A stretch of DNA of 64,000 nt from assembly GCF_010731755.1 (NCBI RefSeq), contig NZ_AP022589.1, positions 1,488,001 through 1,552,000 on the forward strand, given 5' to 3'. Position 1 is the stretch's first letter, and each line of letters starts with the position of its first letter. Made by a program: the position numbers and the translations under genes. Positions 1-8,325 of the stretch are shown one piece after another. The notes under the pieces are model-generated. The model saw only the letters and a program-made list of their open reading frames with translations. It made no database searches and was not told the origin of the DNA. Origin of the DNA: Mycolicibacter minnesotensis (GTDB lineage Bacteria > Actinomycetota > Actinomycetes > Mycobacteriales > Mycobacteriaceae).

Positions 1-1009
1 CCTCCGGAACTATCGGCGCGATCTGGAACACGTGCATCTGACCGGGCCACACCCGCAGCTGAACCGGAACGCCGACCCCGGCCAGGCTGCGCGCCACCAG
101 CGTCGCGTCGTGCAGCATGGCCTCGGAACCGGACACGTGGATCAGGGTGGGGCACAACCCTGACTCGATGTGGTCGAGCGGTTCGAAGATCTCCTCGCGC
201 GTGCCGTCGGCGCCCCTGCGCCTGGCGGCATGGGCGATCAGGTCGACCAACGCGTCGAAGGCCTTGGCGGGGAACATCGCATCGGTGGCACTGTTGGGGT
301 GCTCGCGCCGCGACGCCTTGGCGATCTGGGTCAACGGCGACAAGCAGACCACGGCAGCGGGCTGTTCCGCCTCATCGAGCAGCCGTACCGCCAGTGCCAA
401 CGCCAGGTAACCGCCCGCGGAATCGCCGGCCACCACAATCTGATCAGGCGCGTATCCCTGACTCCGCAGCCACTGGTAGCCGTCATAGCAGTCGTCGATC
501 GCCGCGCCGATGGAGTGCTTGGGGATCATCCGGTAACCGACCACCAACGCCGGGCTGTCCGCATACTTCGACAGCGTGGTGACCATCCGGTCGTGGGTGT
601 TCACACCGCACGTCAAGAAGGCGCCGCCGTGCAGATACAGCACCACGCGGCCCCTACCGTCGGCTGGCCTGACCCCGGCGGCACGGACCAGTCGTGCCGT
701 GCACTTCGGCAGCCGAACCGTGCGTCGAACGCTGCCCGGGGCGGAGGGGACGACCCGGGCAGCGTGGTCCAACAGGCCCCATGGCCATGGCGCGTTCGGC
801 AGTTGGGCACCGACGGCAAGGATGGGTCGAATGCTGAGCCGGGCGGCCAGCCCGACCAGCTGACCGGCAAGGCTGGGTCCGTTCTCCACAACCTCGTCCA
901 GCATCGAGTGATCCCGGTGGTGAGCGGGGTTCGACGTGCTCCGACTGGCCCACCCTGCCAGCGGTGTCACGTCTGCGGGGGTCCGGTCGTCGCGGACGGC
1001 GGCGGTCAT
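1..1009 (-). CDS. HSL-family alpha/beta hydrolase (esterase/lipase), 3' end outside window
   Basis: The reading frame begins at an ATG at 1009 and leaves the window after about 336 codons, so the C-terminal end is missing. Hallmarks of the hormone-sensitive-lipase family are present: the oxyanion-hole HGGAF at residues 127-131 and the nucleophile elbow GDSAGG at 195-200 (Ser197). A late His lies in HVFQIAP just before the window edge. The usual catalytic Asp position reads SGSEAML, so the acid may be Glu. Mycobacterial members (Lip proteins) hydrolyse short to medium acyl esters; the substrate here cannot be told. It lies downstream of dnaQ on the same strand, behind a perfect palindrome. The start is the first ATG that gives a normal N-terminus; I am less sure of it than of the family. 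Confidence 0.85.
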   Translation of the reverse strand, partial: MTAAVRDDRTPADVTPLAGWASRSTSNPAHHRDHSMLDEVVENGPSLAGQLVGLAARLSIRPILAVGAQLPNAPWPWGLLDHAARVVPSAPGSVRRTVRLPKCTARLVRAAGVRPADGRGRVVLYLHGGAFLTCGVNTHDRMVTTLSKYADSPALVVGYRMIPKHSIGAAIDDCYDGYQWLRSQGYAPDQIVVAGDSAGGYLALALAVRLLDEAEQPAAVVCLSPLTQIAKASRREHPNSATDAMFPAKAFDALVDLIAHAARRRGADGTREEIFEPLDHIESGLCPTLIHVSGSEAMLHDATLVARSLAGVGVPVQLRVWPGQMHVFQIAPIVPE

Positions 1010-1079
1010 CGCTGTCCTGCGGGGCGCCGCAATTGTTTCGTCACGGTTAACAGCATGGCGGCAACTGTTCATCTGCCGA

Positions 1080-1096
1080 TGTCCCAAATTGGGACA
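1080..1096. promoter_or_regulatory. 17-bp perfect palindrome, putative operator of the esterase gene
   Basis: TGTCCCAA-A-TTGGGACA is a perfect inverted repeat with a one-base centre. It lies 71 bp upstream of the esterase start and just beyond the dnaQ stop codon (1117). Its position and symmetry suggest a dimeric regulator binding site. I do not know which regulator. Confidence 0.5.
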
Positions 1097-1116
1097 TTTC
1101 GCGTCGCGGCGACGCG

Positions 1117-2115
1117 TTAAAACAGCGAGATCTGCTCGCCCGCCGCCCCGGCATCGACAAATTCCTCGATGCCGGTGCCCGTGACGACCCCGCCGACGCG
1201 GTCGACGCACGCCATGAAGTCGCGGTCGGAGACCGTCGGAACACCGAGTTCGTGCGCCAGGTAGCCCTTGCCCTGTTCGGGCCGCTCGTCGTTGCAGATC
1301 ACCAGCGAGGTGTGCGTGTCGACGACATCGCTGTACGCCAGCCCGGCATACAAGATGCGCTCAACGAGTTCCTCGTGGGTGCGGGTGCACTCCGCCGACA
1401 ACGCCACCCGCATGCCCTGCACCAATGGTCGTCCCCGCACGTAGCGGCCGGGATTCAGATAGGCACAGGGCATCCGCGACGCCAGCGACTTCAGCGGCCG
1501 CAACTCCTCGTGGGTGATCCGGCCGTTGGGCCAGCGCCGCCGGGTCACCGGTCGCACCGGGAGCCACACGTCACGCTCACGCGCCCGTCGCAGCGCAGGT
1601 TCCAGCACGCCGGCCAGCACCCGCGCATCATCGAGCGCATCGTGCGCACGGGTCTGGACCACACCCCAGTGCGCGGCCAACGTCTGCAACCGCAGGTTCG
1701 GCAGACCCAGGTCCAGCCGTCGAGTGAGTTCCAACGTGCACATCACCGAGTCGACGGGCAGCGCGACGCCGGCCATCTCCGCCTCGGCCGCCAGGAAGGT
1801 GTAGTCAAACGCCACATTGTGGGCCACCAGCGTGCGCCCGGTCAGCAGCGCCGCAACCTCATCGACCACATCGGCGAACTGCGGCTGGCCGACCAGCATC
1901 TCGGCGGTAAGCCCATGCACATGCGTGGGTCCGGGGTCGGTGCCGGGATTGAGCAGGTGCGACACCGCCTGCTCCACGCGGCCATCGGCGTCGAGCGCCA
2001 GCGCGGCGACGCTGAGCACCCGAGCCTGCCCCGGCCGAAACCCCGACGTCTCCACGTCGACAACGACCCAGCCGTCGCCGGTTTCGTGGGCCGGGCGGCC
2101 CCACCGCGCACTCAT
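1117..2115 (-). CDS. dnaQ: DnaQ-like 3'-5' exonuclease with C-terminal BRCT domain
   Basis: A 332-residue protein. The N-terminal half is a DEDD exonuclease: ExoI is DVETSG (residues 20-25), ExoII is in HNVAFDYTFL (about 98-107) and ExoIII is in HDALDDARV (about 158-166), giving a DEDDh-type active site. Residues about 230-320 resemble a BRCT domain. The last six residues are EQISLF, close to the QLSLF clamp-binding consensus, so the protein may ride on the DNA polymerase III beta clamp. Length and context match M. tuberculosis Rv3711c, annotated as an epsilon subunit. In mycobacteria the main replicative proofreading is attributed to the PHP domain of DnaE1, so this protein probably acts in repair or a back-up role. 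Start is an ATG; murT diverges upstream. Confidence 0.92.
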   Translation of the reverse strand: MSARWGRPAHETGDGWVVVDVETSGFRPGQARVLSVAALALDADGRVEQAVSHLLNPGTDPGPTHVHGLTAEMLVGQPQFADVVDEVAALLTGRTLVAHNVAFDYTFLAAEAEMAGVALPVDSVMCTLELTRRLDLGLPNLRLQTLAAHWGVVQTRAHDALDDARVLAGVLEPALRRARERDVWLPVRPVTRRRWPNGRITHEELRPLKSLASRMPCAYLNPGRYVRGRPLVQGMRVALSAECTRTHEELVERILYAGLAYSDVVDTHTSLVICNDERPEQGKGYLAHELGVPTVSDRDFMACVDRVGGVVTGTGIEEFVDAGAAGEQISLF

Positions 2116-2245
2116 CTCACGAGGATGGCATGCCGGGGTGACCGATCCTGGTGCGCACCGCCCGTGTCGCTGCTCTAACTGGCCACCCTCAACCTCCGCG
2201 GGCGACCCACTTCCCCCGGCGCAAGCGCCGCGGTCGCGATCGCCC

Positions 2246-2251
2246 TAAACT
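2246..2251 (+). promoter_or_regulatory. -10 hexamer TAAACT for leaderless murT
   Basis: TAAACT fits the mycobacterial TANNNT -10 consensus and ends 7 nt before the murT ATG at 2259. This predicts transcription starting at or next to the start codon, with no Shine-Dalgarno leader. Confidence 0.5.
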
Positions 2252-2258
2252 CACCGCA

Positions 2259-3485
2259 ATGATCACCGCCCGCGGACGCCTGGCGCTGGCCGCCGGCGCC
2301 AGCGCCCGGTGGGCATCGCGCATGACCGGCCGCGGGGCAGGAGCAATGATCGGCGGTCTGATCGCGATGAACCTCGATCGCTCGATCCTGCGCCAGCTCG
2401 CCACCGGGCGGCGCACCGCTATCGTCACCGGCACCAACGGCAAGTCCACCACCACCCGGATGCTCGCCGCCGCACTGCGCGACCTGGGCCCGGTGGCCAC
2501 CAACTCCGAAGGCGCCAACATGGACGCCGGCCTGGTATCGGCGCTGGCCGCCGACCGGACCGCACAGCTGGCGGCGCTCGAGGTCGACGAGATGCACGTA
2601 CCGCATGTCGCCGACGCGGTGTCACCGGCCGTGGTGGTGCTGCTCAACCTGTCGCGGGATCAGCTGGACCGGGTCGGTGAGATCAACGCCGTGGAGCGTG
2701 CCCTGCGGGGCGGCCTGGCCCGGCATCCCGAGACCGTGGTGGTCGCCAACTGCGACGACGTGCTGATGGCATCGGCGGCCTACGACTGCCCCAACGTGGT
2801 GTGGGTCGCCGCCCGAGCGGGGTGGGCGGGCGACTCGGTCAGCTGCCCGCGCAGTGGCGAGGTGATCGACCGCCACGACGGTCATTGGCACTCCACCGGA
2901 AGCGAGTTCAGCCGCCCCACCCCCCAGTGGTGGTTCGACGACGACGCGCTCTACGGACCCGACGGGCTGGTACTGCCGATGCGACTGGCACTGCCCGGCA
3001 CCGTCAACCGCGGAAACGCCGCCCAGGCCGTCGCCGCCGCGGTAGCTCTCGGTGCTGATCCGGCCACCGCGGTAGCCGCGGTCTCGGCGGTCGACGAAGT
3101 GGCCGGCCGCTACCGCAGCGTGCGGGTCGGCGAGCACACAGTGCGGATGCTGCTGGCCAAGAATCCGGCCGGCTGGCAGGAAGCGCTGTCGATGGTGGAC
3201 AAGCACGCCGCCGGGGTGGTGATCGCGGTCAACGGCCAGGTGCCCGACGGCGAAGACTTGTCCTGGCTGTGGGATGTGCGCTTCGAACACTTCGACGACA
3301 CGACCGTGGTGGCGGCCGGCGAGCGCGGCACCGATCTGGCCGTGCGGTTGGGCTACGCCGGGGTACAGCACACCCTGGTGCACGACACCCTGGCGGCGAT
3401 CGCATCCTGCCCGCCCGGGCCGGTGGAGGTGGTCGCCAACTACACGGCCTTCCTGGCGCTGCAGCGGAGGTTGGGTGATGGCTGA
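2259..3485 (+). CDS. murT: lipid II isoglutaminyl synthase, Mur ligase-like subunit MurT
   Basis: A 408-residue Mur-ligase homologue with P-loop GTNGKST (58-64) and a C-terminal DUF1727 region. With GatD it amidates the D-iGlu of the peptidoglycan stem peptide to D-iGln. MurT activates the carboxylate with ATP and receives ammonia from GatD at the cytoplasmic membrane. At residues about 195-215, where staphylococcal and streptococcal MurT have a four-Cys zinc ribbon, only one Cys (CPRSG) is seen. The start at 2259 is chosen because a TANNNT hexamer lies 7 nt upstream; an in-frame start at 2151 would overlap that promoter. Its end overlaps gatD by 8 bp, typical of translational coupling. Confidence 0.93.
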   Translation: MITARGRLALAAGASARWASRMTGRGAGAMIGGLIAMNLDRSILRQLATGRRTAIVTGTNGKSTTTRMLAAALRDLGPVATNSEGANMDAGLVSALAADRTAQLAALEVDEMHVPHVADAVSPAVVVLLNLSRDQLDRVGEINAVERALRGGLARHPETVVVANCDDVLMASAAYDCPNVVWVAARAGWAGDSVSCPRSGEVIDRHDGHWHSTGSEFSRPTPQWWFDDDALYGPDGLVLPMRLALPGTVNRGNAAQAVAAAVALGADPATAVAAVSAVDEVAGRYRSVRVGEHTVRMLLAKNPAGWQEALSMVDKHAAGVVIAVNGQVPDGEDLSWLWDVRFEHFDDTTVVAAGERGTDLAVRLGYAGVQHTLVHDTLAAIASCPPGPVEVVANYTAFLALQRRLGDG

Positions 3486-4191
3486 TCCGGTTCGGATCGG
3501 GCTGGTGCTGCCCGACGTGATGGGGACCTACGGTGACGGCGGCAACGCGGTGGTGCTGCGGCAGCGCCTGCTGCTGCGCGGGATCGCCGCGGAGATCGTC
3601 GAGATCACGCTGGCCGAACCGGTGCCGGAGTCCTTGGACCTCTACACCCTGGGCGGCGCCGAGGACTACGCGCAGCGCCTGGCCACCCGGCATCTGATCA
3701 CCCACCCGGGGCTACAGCGCGCGGCGGCGCGTGGCGCGCCGGTGCTGGCGATCTGTGCGGCCATTCAGGTGCTCGGGCACTGGTATGAGACCTCGGCCGG
3801 AGAACGCGTCGACGGGGTCGGGCTACTGGATGTGACCACCTCTCCGCAGGAGTCGCGCACCATCGGCGAGGTGGTCGCCACGCCGCTGCTGGCGGGATTG
3901 TCGGCACCCCTGACCGGCTTCGAAAACCACCGCGGCGGCACCGTGCTGGGGCCGGACGCCGCGCCGCTGAGTGCGGTCACCAAGGGCGCCGGAAACCGGG
4001 CCGGCGATGGCTTCGACGGCGCGGTGCAGGGCAGCGTGGTCGCCACCTACCTGCACGGGCCGTGCCTGGCCCGCAACCCCGAACTGGCCGACCTGCTGCT
4101 GTCGAAGGTGGTCGGCGAGCTGACACCTCTGGAGCTGCCGGAAGTCGACGTGCTGCGCCGCGAAAGGCTCGCCGCACCCCGCCGAGTCTGA
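3478..4191 (+). CDS. gatD: lipid II isoglutaminyl synthase, glutaminase subunit GatD
   Basis: A 237-residue class-I (triad-type) glutamine amidotransferase of the CobB/CobQ-like group. The nucleophile is Cys93 in the context LAICAAIQVLG and the catalytic His is His193 in YLHGPCLARNPELAD. It releases ammonia from glutamine for MurT. The ATG overlaps the last 8 bp of murT, so the two subunits are made together. The locus equals M. tuberculosis Rv3713, formerly called cobQ2. Confidence 0.94.
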   Translation: MADPVRIGLVLPDVMGTYGDGGNAVVLRQRLLLRGIAAEIVEITLAEPVPESLDLYTLGGAEDYAQRLATRHLITHPGLQRAAARGAPVLAICAAIQVLGHWYETSAGERVDGVGLLDVTTSPQESRTIGEVVATPLLAGLSAPLTGFENHRGGTVLGPDAAPLSAVTKGAGNRAGDGFDGAVQGSVVATYLHGPCLARNPELADLLLSKVVGELTPLELPEVDVLRRERLAAPRRV

Positions 4192-4192
4192 C

Positions 4193-4198
4193 TACGGT
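4193..4198 (+). promoter_or_regulatory. -10 hexamer TACGGT for leaderless PucR gene
   Basis: TACGGT (TANNNT) begins inside the last codons of gatD and ends 6 nt before the ATG at 4205, predicting a leaderless transcript independent of murT-gatD. Confidence 0.5.
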
Positions 4199-4204
4199 CA
4201 CACC

Positions 4205-5473
4205 ATGACCGATCAGAGCGACGTTGCCGAGGCCGCGATCGGCATTTCGCAGCGGCTCTACGACCGGCTGTCCGAGACCATCGCCGTCATCGAGGACATG
4301 GTCGCCAGGGAATCCCCGGACCTGACCACTGATTCGTCACTGCTGCAGCTCCTGCACGAGACGGTGTCGGCGAACGTCGACGCGTACTTCTCGGCGATCC
4401 GCCACAACATTCCGGTAGCCGACATCGCGGCGCCGCCGGTGGCTTTGGAGCACGCGCGACGGCTGGCGCAGCGCGGAGTTCCGGTCAACGCCCTGGTGCG
4501 CGGCTATCGGCTGGGCCATTCCGTGGCGTTGCAGCTGGTACTGACCGAGATTCGTTCTGCAGAACTGGAACCCGACCTGAGCCTGAGCGTGCTCGGTGCC
4601 ATGTCAGCGCTCATGTTCGGCTACATCGATGAGATGTCACAGCAGGTGTCCGCCGTCTATCAGGCTGAGCGGGAACGCTGGCTGGAGAGCCGAAATGCGG
4701 TGCGCGCATTGCGGGTCCGCGAGATCCTCGCCGACGACAGCCGAGACGTCGATGCCATGACGACCGCGATCCGCTATCCGCTGCGCCGCACCCACGCCGC
4801 CGTTGTGGTGTGGTATCCCGACCCCGGCGTCGACAGATTGGCGGCCGCGGAGGCCTTCGTCAAACACCTGGCGGACGCACTGCCGGTGCAGGGTTCGCCG
4901 TTGTTCGTCCCGGCCGACAGCACCACCGGGTGGGCCTGGCTTCCACTGCAGTCGGCGGCCGGAGCGGCTGTGGTGGAACAGATTCGAACCTTCGCGCAGA
5001 ACGCCGACGGCGAACCCTGGGTGGCCATCGGTGAACCCTTGCCCGGAATAGAGGGTTTCCGCCGATCGCATCAGCAGGCGCTGGCGGCGCACACCCTGGC
5101 GGTGGCCTCCGGCTCCAGCATGAATCGGGTCAGTGCCGCCAGTGACCCCGGGCTGGGCGCAGCGGCCCTGCTCGGAGCCGACAACGTGGCTGCCGCGCGG
5201 GCCTGGGTCGCCGAGGTCCTGGGCCCGCTGGCCTGCGATACCGAAGCCGACGGTCGACTGCGCGAGACCCTGCGCGTGTTTCTGCGAACCGGATCCAGCT
5301 TCAAGGCTGCCGGCGAGCAACTCCACCTCCATGTCAACACCGTCAAGTACCGGGTCCAGCGGGCGGGCGAGCGGCGCGGGCGCCCGATCACCGAGGATCG
5401 GCTGGATGTGGAGATCGCCCTGCTGCTGTGTCAGTGGTACGGGGCTGCGGTGTTGTCTTCACAGGACGAATAG
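4205..5473 (+). CDS. PucR/CdaR-type transcriptional regulator
   Basis: A 422-residue protein. Residues about 10-165 are helical and resemble the RsbT co-antagonist/RsbRD N-terminal domain found in this group. The middle is a GGDEF-like region. The C-terminus (about 355-415) is the PucR helix-turn-helix, with the signature FKAAGEQLHLHVNTVKYRVQR. Such proteins bind DNA through the C-terminal HTH and usually control catabolic genes. It stands 107 bp upstream of alkB on the same strand, replacing the TetR gene that follows the rubredoxins in other mycobacterial alkB operons. An inferred role is control of alkane oxidation; nothing in the sequence proves it. Confidence 0.85.
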   Translation: MTDQSDVAEAAIGISQRLYDRLSETIAVIEDMVARESPDLTTDSSLLQLLHETVSANVDAYFSAIRHNIPVADIAAPPVALEHARRLAQRGVPVNALVRGYRLGHSVALQLVLTEIRSAELEPDLSLSVLGAMSALMFGYIDEMSQQVSAVYQAERERWLESRNAVRALRVREILADDSRDVDAMTTAIRYPLRRTHAAVVVWYPDPGVDRLAAAEAFVKHLADALPVQGSPLFVPADSTTGWAWLPLQSAAGAAVVEQIRTFAQNADGEPWVAIGEPLPGIEGFRRSHQQALAAHTLAVASGSSMNRVSAASDPGLGAAALLGADNVAAARAWVAEVLGPLACDTEADGRLRETLRVFLRTGSSFKAAGEQLHLHVNTVKYRVQRAGERRGRPITEDRLDVEIALLLCQWYGAAVLSSQDE

Positions 5474-5580
5474 CCGCCCGAATTCCAGCCTCGCGGGACG
5501 AGCGGCGAGGTCACAGCGCTACCTAATGTCAGGCACATCCAAGAAAACCGTGGTGTGAACCGGCGAGAGGTTGAAATGCG

Positions 5581-6804
5581 ATGAGCACCGAGATGGCCAG
5601 CGAACCGAAGCTCTGGCAGGACAAGAAACGTCACCTATGGCTGTTAGGCCTGGTCGCGCCCACCATGCTGTTTCTGGTGCTGCCGCTCATCTGGGCGATG
5701 AACCAGGCCGGCTGGCAGACCGCGTCACAGGCGGCGTTGTGGGTCGGGCCGTTCCTGATCTACCTGCTGCTTCCGACGCTGGACCTCTGGATCGGCGCCG
5801 ACGGGCAGAATCCGCCAGATGAGGTGATGGCGACCCTGGAGAACGACAAGTACTACCGCTACGCCACCTACGCCTACATCCCCTTCCAGTACGCCACCGC
5901 CATCTTCGGCGCCTACCTGTTCACCGCCTCGGATCTGGGCTGGCTGGGATACGACGGGTCACTGGGCTGGCTGGGCAAGATCGGGGTGGCGCTCTCCGCG
6001 GCGACCGTGGCCGGGGTCGGTATCAACACCGCCCACGAGCTGGGCCACAAGCGGGAGTCGCTGGAGCGCTGGCTGGCCAAGATCACGCTGGCCCAGGTCT
6101 GCTACGGCCACTTCTACGTCGAGCACAACCGCGGCCATCACGTCCGGGTGGCAACCCCGGAGGACCCGGCGTCGGCCCGCTTCGGTGAGACGTTCTGGGA
6201 GTTCCTGCCGCGCAGCGTGGTCGGCGGCATCCGCTCGGCGTGGGAGCTGGAAGCCCAACGGGTCCGCCGGACCGGTAAGAGCCCGTGGAACCCGCGGACC
6301 TGGGCGGACAACGACGTACTCAACGCCCTGGCGATGTCGGTGCTGTTCTGGGGCGTGCTGATCGCGGTGTTCGGGGTCGCGCTGGTGCCCTACGTGCTGA
6401 TCAACGCCATCTACGGGTCGTCGCTGCTGGAGTCGGTGAACTACCTGGAGCACTACGGACTGGTGCGCCAGAAGCAGGCCAGCGGCCGCTACGAGCGCTG
6501 CACACCGCAGCACAGCTGGAACTCCGACCACATGGTCACCAACCTGTTCCTCTACCACCTGCAGCGGCACAGCGACCACCACGCCAACCCCACTCGGCGC
6601 TACCAGACCCTGCGCAGCTTCGACGACTCGCCGAACCTGCCGGCCGGCTATGGCGCACTCATCGGGGTCACCTACTTCCCGCCGGTGTGGCGCAAGCTGA
6701 TGGACCACCGGGTGCTCGCGCACTACAACGGCGACATCACCCGAGCAAACATCTCGCCGCGCCGCCGCGAGAAGATCCTGGCCCGCTACCAGGTACCGGC
6801 CTGA
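5581..6804 (+). CDS. alkB: alkane 1-monooxygenase AlkB
   Basis: A 407-residue integral-membrane di-iron hydroxylase that oxidises medium- to long-chain n-alkanes at the terminal carbon using rubredoxin electrons. The diagnostic His clusters are present: HELGHK (152-157), EHNRGHH (181-187) followed by VATPEDP, and LQRHSDHHANPTRRYQTLR near residue 330. The NYLEHYGL signature lies between. Several hydrophobic helices precede each cluster, as expected. GAGAGG lies about 10 nt upstream of the ATG. The stop overlaps the ATG of the first rubredoxin. The location between gatD and the DUF559 gene differs from M. tuberculosis, where alkB is at Rv3252c. Confidence 0.97.
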   Translation: MSTEMASEPKLWQDKKRHLWLLGLVAPTMLFLVLPLIWAMNQAGWQTASQAALWVGPFLIYLLLPTLDLWIGADGQNPPDEVMATLENDKYYRYATYAYIPFQYATAIFGAYLFTASDLGWLGYDGSLGWLGKIGVALSAATVAGVGINTAHELGHKRESLERWLAKITLAQVCYGHFYVEHNRGHHVRVATPEDPASARFGETFWEFLPRSVVGGIRSAWELEAQRVRRTGKSPWNPRTWADNDVLNALAMSVLFWGVLIAVFGVALVPYVLINAIYGSSLLESVNYLEHYGLVRQKQASGRYERCTPQHSWNSDHMVTNLFLYHLQRHSDHHANPTRRYQTLRSFDDSPNLPAGYGALIGVTYFPPVWRKLMDHRVLAHYNGDITRANISPRRREKILARYQVPA

Positions 6805-6974
6805 TGGCCGGGTACGCATGCCCGGGCTGCGGCTACGTCTACCACGAGGCAACCGGAGAACCCCGTGAAGGGTTTCCGGCCGGCACACCCTGGCAGCAGA
6901 TCCCCGAAGACTGGGCCTGCCCCGACTGCGCGGTACGCGAGAAGCTGGATTTCCAACCGACCGGAGCGAACTGA
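6804..6974 (+). CDS. rubA: rubredoxin, AlkG1-like
   Basis: A 56-residue rubredoxin with two iron-ligating pairs, CPGCG near the N-terminus and CPDCA near residue 42. The second knuckle reads CPDCAVREK, with Ala where Gly is usual and an Arg just after. That resembles the AlkG1 class, reported not to replace AlkG2-type rubredoxin as electron donor to AlkB. The ATG overlaps the alkB TGA and the TGA overlaps the next ATG, so translation is tightly coupled. Too short for most gene finders, but clearly real. Confidence 0.93.
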   Translation: MAGYACPGCGYVYHEATGEPREGFPAGTPWQQIPEDWACPDCAVREKLDFQPTGAN

Positions 6975-7156
6975 TGAGCGACTACAAACTGTTTCGGTGC
7001 CTGCAGTGCGGTTTCGAGTACGACGAGGCGCTGGGCTGGCTCGAGGACGGTATCGAGCCCGGCACGCGGTGGGCTGAGATCCCTGAGGACTGGAGCTGCC
7101 CGGACTGCGGCGCCGCGAAGGCCGACTTCGAGATGGTGGAAGTGGTCCGGCCGTGA
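6974..7156 (+). CDS. rubB: rubredoxin, AlkG2-like
   Basis: A 60-residue rubredoxin with CLQCG and CPDCG iron knuckles. The second knuckle continues as AAKADF without the extra Arg of the first rubredoxin, as in AlkG2-type proteins that pass electrons from the reductase to AlkB. It overlaps the neighbouring genes on both sides (1 bp and 4 bp). Confidence 0.95.
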   Translation: MSDYKLFRCLQCGFEYDEALGWLEDGIEPGTRWAEIPEDWSCPDCGAAKADFEMVEVVRP

Positions 7157-8325
7157 GCGGAGTGCTCATCGTCGGGGCAGGCCTGGCAGCGGTCCGCACC
7201 ACAGAACAGCTCCGCCGCAATGGCTTTGATGGCCCAATCACCGTCGTCGGCGCCGAAGACCACCCTCCCTATGACCGCCCGCCACTGTCGAAGCAGATGC
7301 TGCGGGGCGAGATCCACGACGTGGCCCTCAAACCGGCAGAGTTCTACGGGCAGCATCAGATCACCTTGCGCCTCGGGGTCCCGGCTCTTGGTATCGACGC
7401 CGCGGCGCACACCGTGGCTCTGGCCGACGGTGAGACCCTCGGCTACGACCAGCTGGTGATCGCCACCGGCCTTGTTCCCCAACGCATTGCGGCGTTCGAA
7501 GACCTGGACGGCAGCTACGTGCTGCGCTCGCTCGACGACTGCGCCGCGCTGCGCAGCCACGCTGCGAGTGCGCGCCGGGCGGTGGTGATCGGTGCAGGGT
7601 TCATCGGCTGCGAGGTGGCGGCCAGTCTGCGTGGCCTGGGTGTGCAGGTGGTGCTGGTGGAACCTCAGGCCGCACCCCTGGCGGGTGTGCTCGGCGACCA
7701 GGCTGGGGCGTTGATCGCCCGGTTGCACCGCGACGAGGGCGTCGACGTGCGCACCGGCGTGACCGTGGATGCGGTCGCCGGCGGCGAGGCTGTCGAGTCG
7801 GTGACACTGTCCGACGGTTCGGTGATCGAGGCTGACCTCGTGGTGGTCGGGATCGGGTCACGACCAGCCACCGAATGGCTGCGCAGCAGCGGTATCGACG
7901 TGGCCGACGGTGTTGTCTGCGACGCGGTCGGGCGGACCAGCGCCCCGGACGTGTGGGCGATCGGCGACGTGGCGTGCTGGCGGGCCGCCGACGGGGCTCA
8001 GGTCCGCGTCGAGCACTGGAGCAATGTCGCCGAGCAGGCGAAGATCCTGGTGGCGGCGATGCTGGACCTCGACTCGGCACCCAGCCCGGGGGTGCCCTAC
8101 TTCTGGAGCGACCAGTACGACGTCAAGATCCAGTGCCTAGGCCATCCGCGGGCCGGCGACACCGTGCATCTGGTCGAAGACGACTGCCGCCGATTCGTGG
8201 CCTACTACGAGCGCGACGGTGTGCTGGTGGCAGTCGTGGCAGCCGGCGTCCCGGAGAAGATCCGAACCGCGCGCGCGGGGATCGCCGCCGGAGTGGCCAT
8301 CTCCGAGGTGCTGCAGCCTGCTTAG
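7153..8325 (+). CDS. rubredoxin reductase (FAD/NAD(P)H-dependent ferredoxin reductase family)
   Basis: A 390-residue flavoprotein. The N-terminal FAD fold has [14 protein letters not shown], followed by [10 protein letters not shown] typical of rubredoxin/ferredoxin reductases of oxygenase systems. The NAD(P)H-binding [13 protein letters not shown] lies near residue 150, and the second FAD motif is AIGDVA near 275. It feeds NAD(P)H electrons through the rubredoxins to AlkB. The GTG start at 7153 overlaps rubB by 4 bp (GTGA), making a four-gene coupled operon. Its 3' end is overlapped by the convergent DUF559 gene. Confidence 0.93.
   Translation: MSGVLIVGAGLAAVRTTEQLRRNGFDGPITVVGAEDHPPYDRPPLSKQMLRGEIHDVALKPAEFYGQHQITLRLGVPALGIDAAAHTVALADGETLGYDQLVIATGLVPQRIAAFEDLDGSYVLRSLDDCAALRSHAASARRAVVIGAGFIGCEVAASLRGLGVQVVLVEPQAAPLAGVLGDQAGALIARLHRDEGVDVRTGVTVDAVAGGEAVESVTLSDGSVIEADLVVVGIGSRPATEWLRSSGIDVADGVVCDAVGRTSAPDVWAIGDVACWRAADGAQVRVEHWSNVAEQAKILVAAMLDLDSAPSPGVPYFWSDQYDVKIQCLGHPRAGDTVHLVEDDCRRFVAYYERDGVLVAVVAAGVPEKIRTARAGIAAGVAISEVLQPA

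Noticed and set aside
170..1120. 316-codon plus-strand frame
   Set aside because: It runs antisense to the esterase, whose HGGAF and GDSAGG motifs are real. The frame is Arg/Gly/Pro-rich with no domain.
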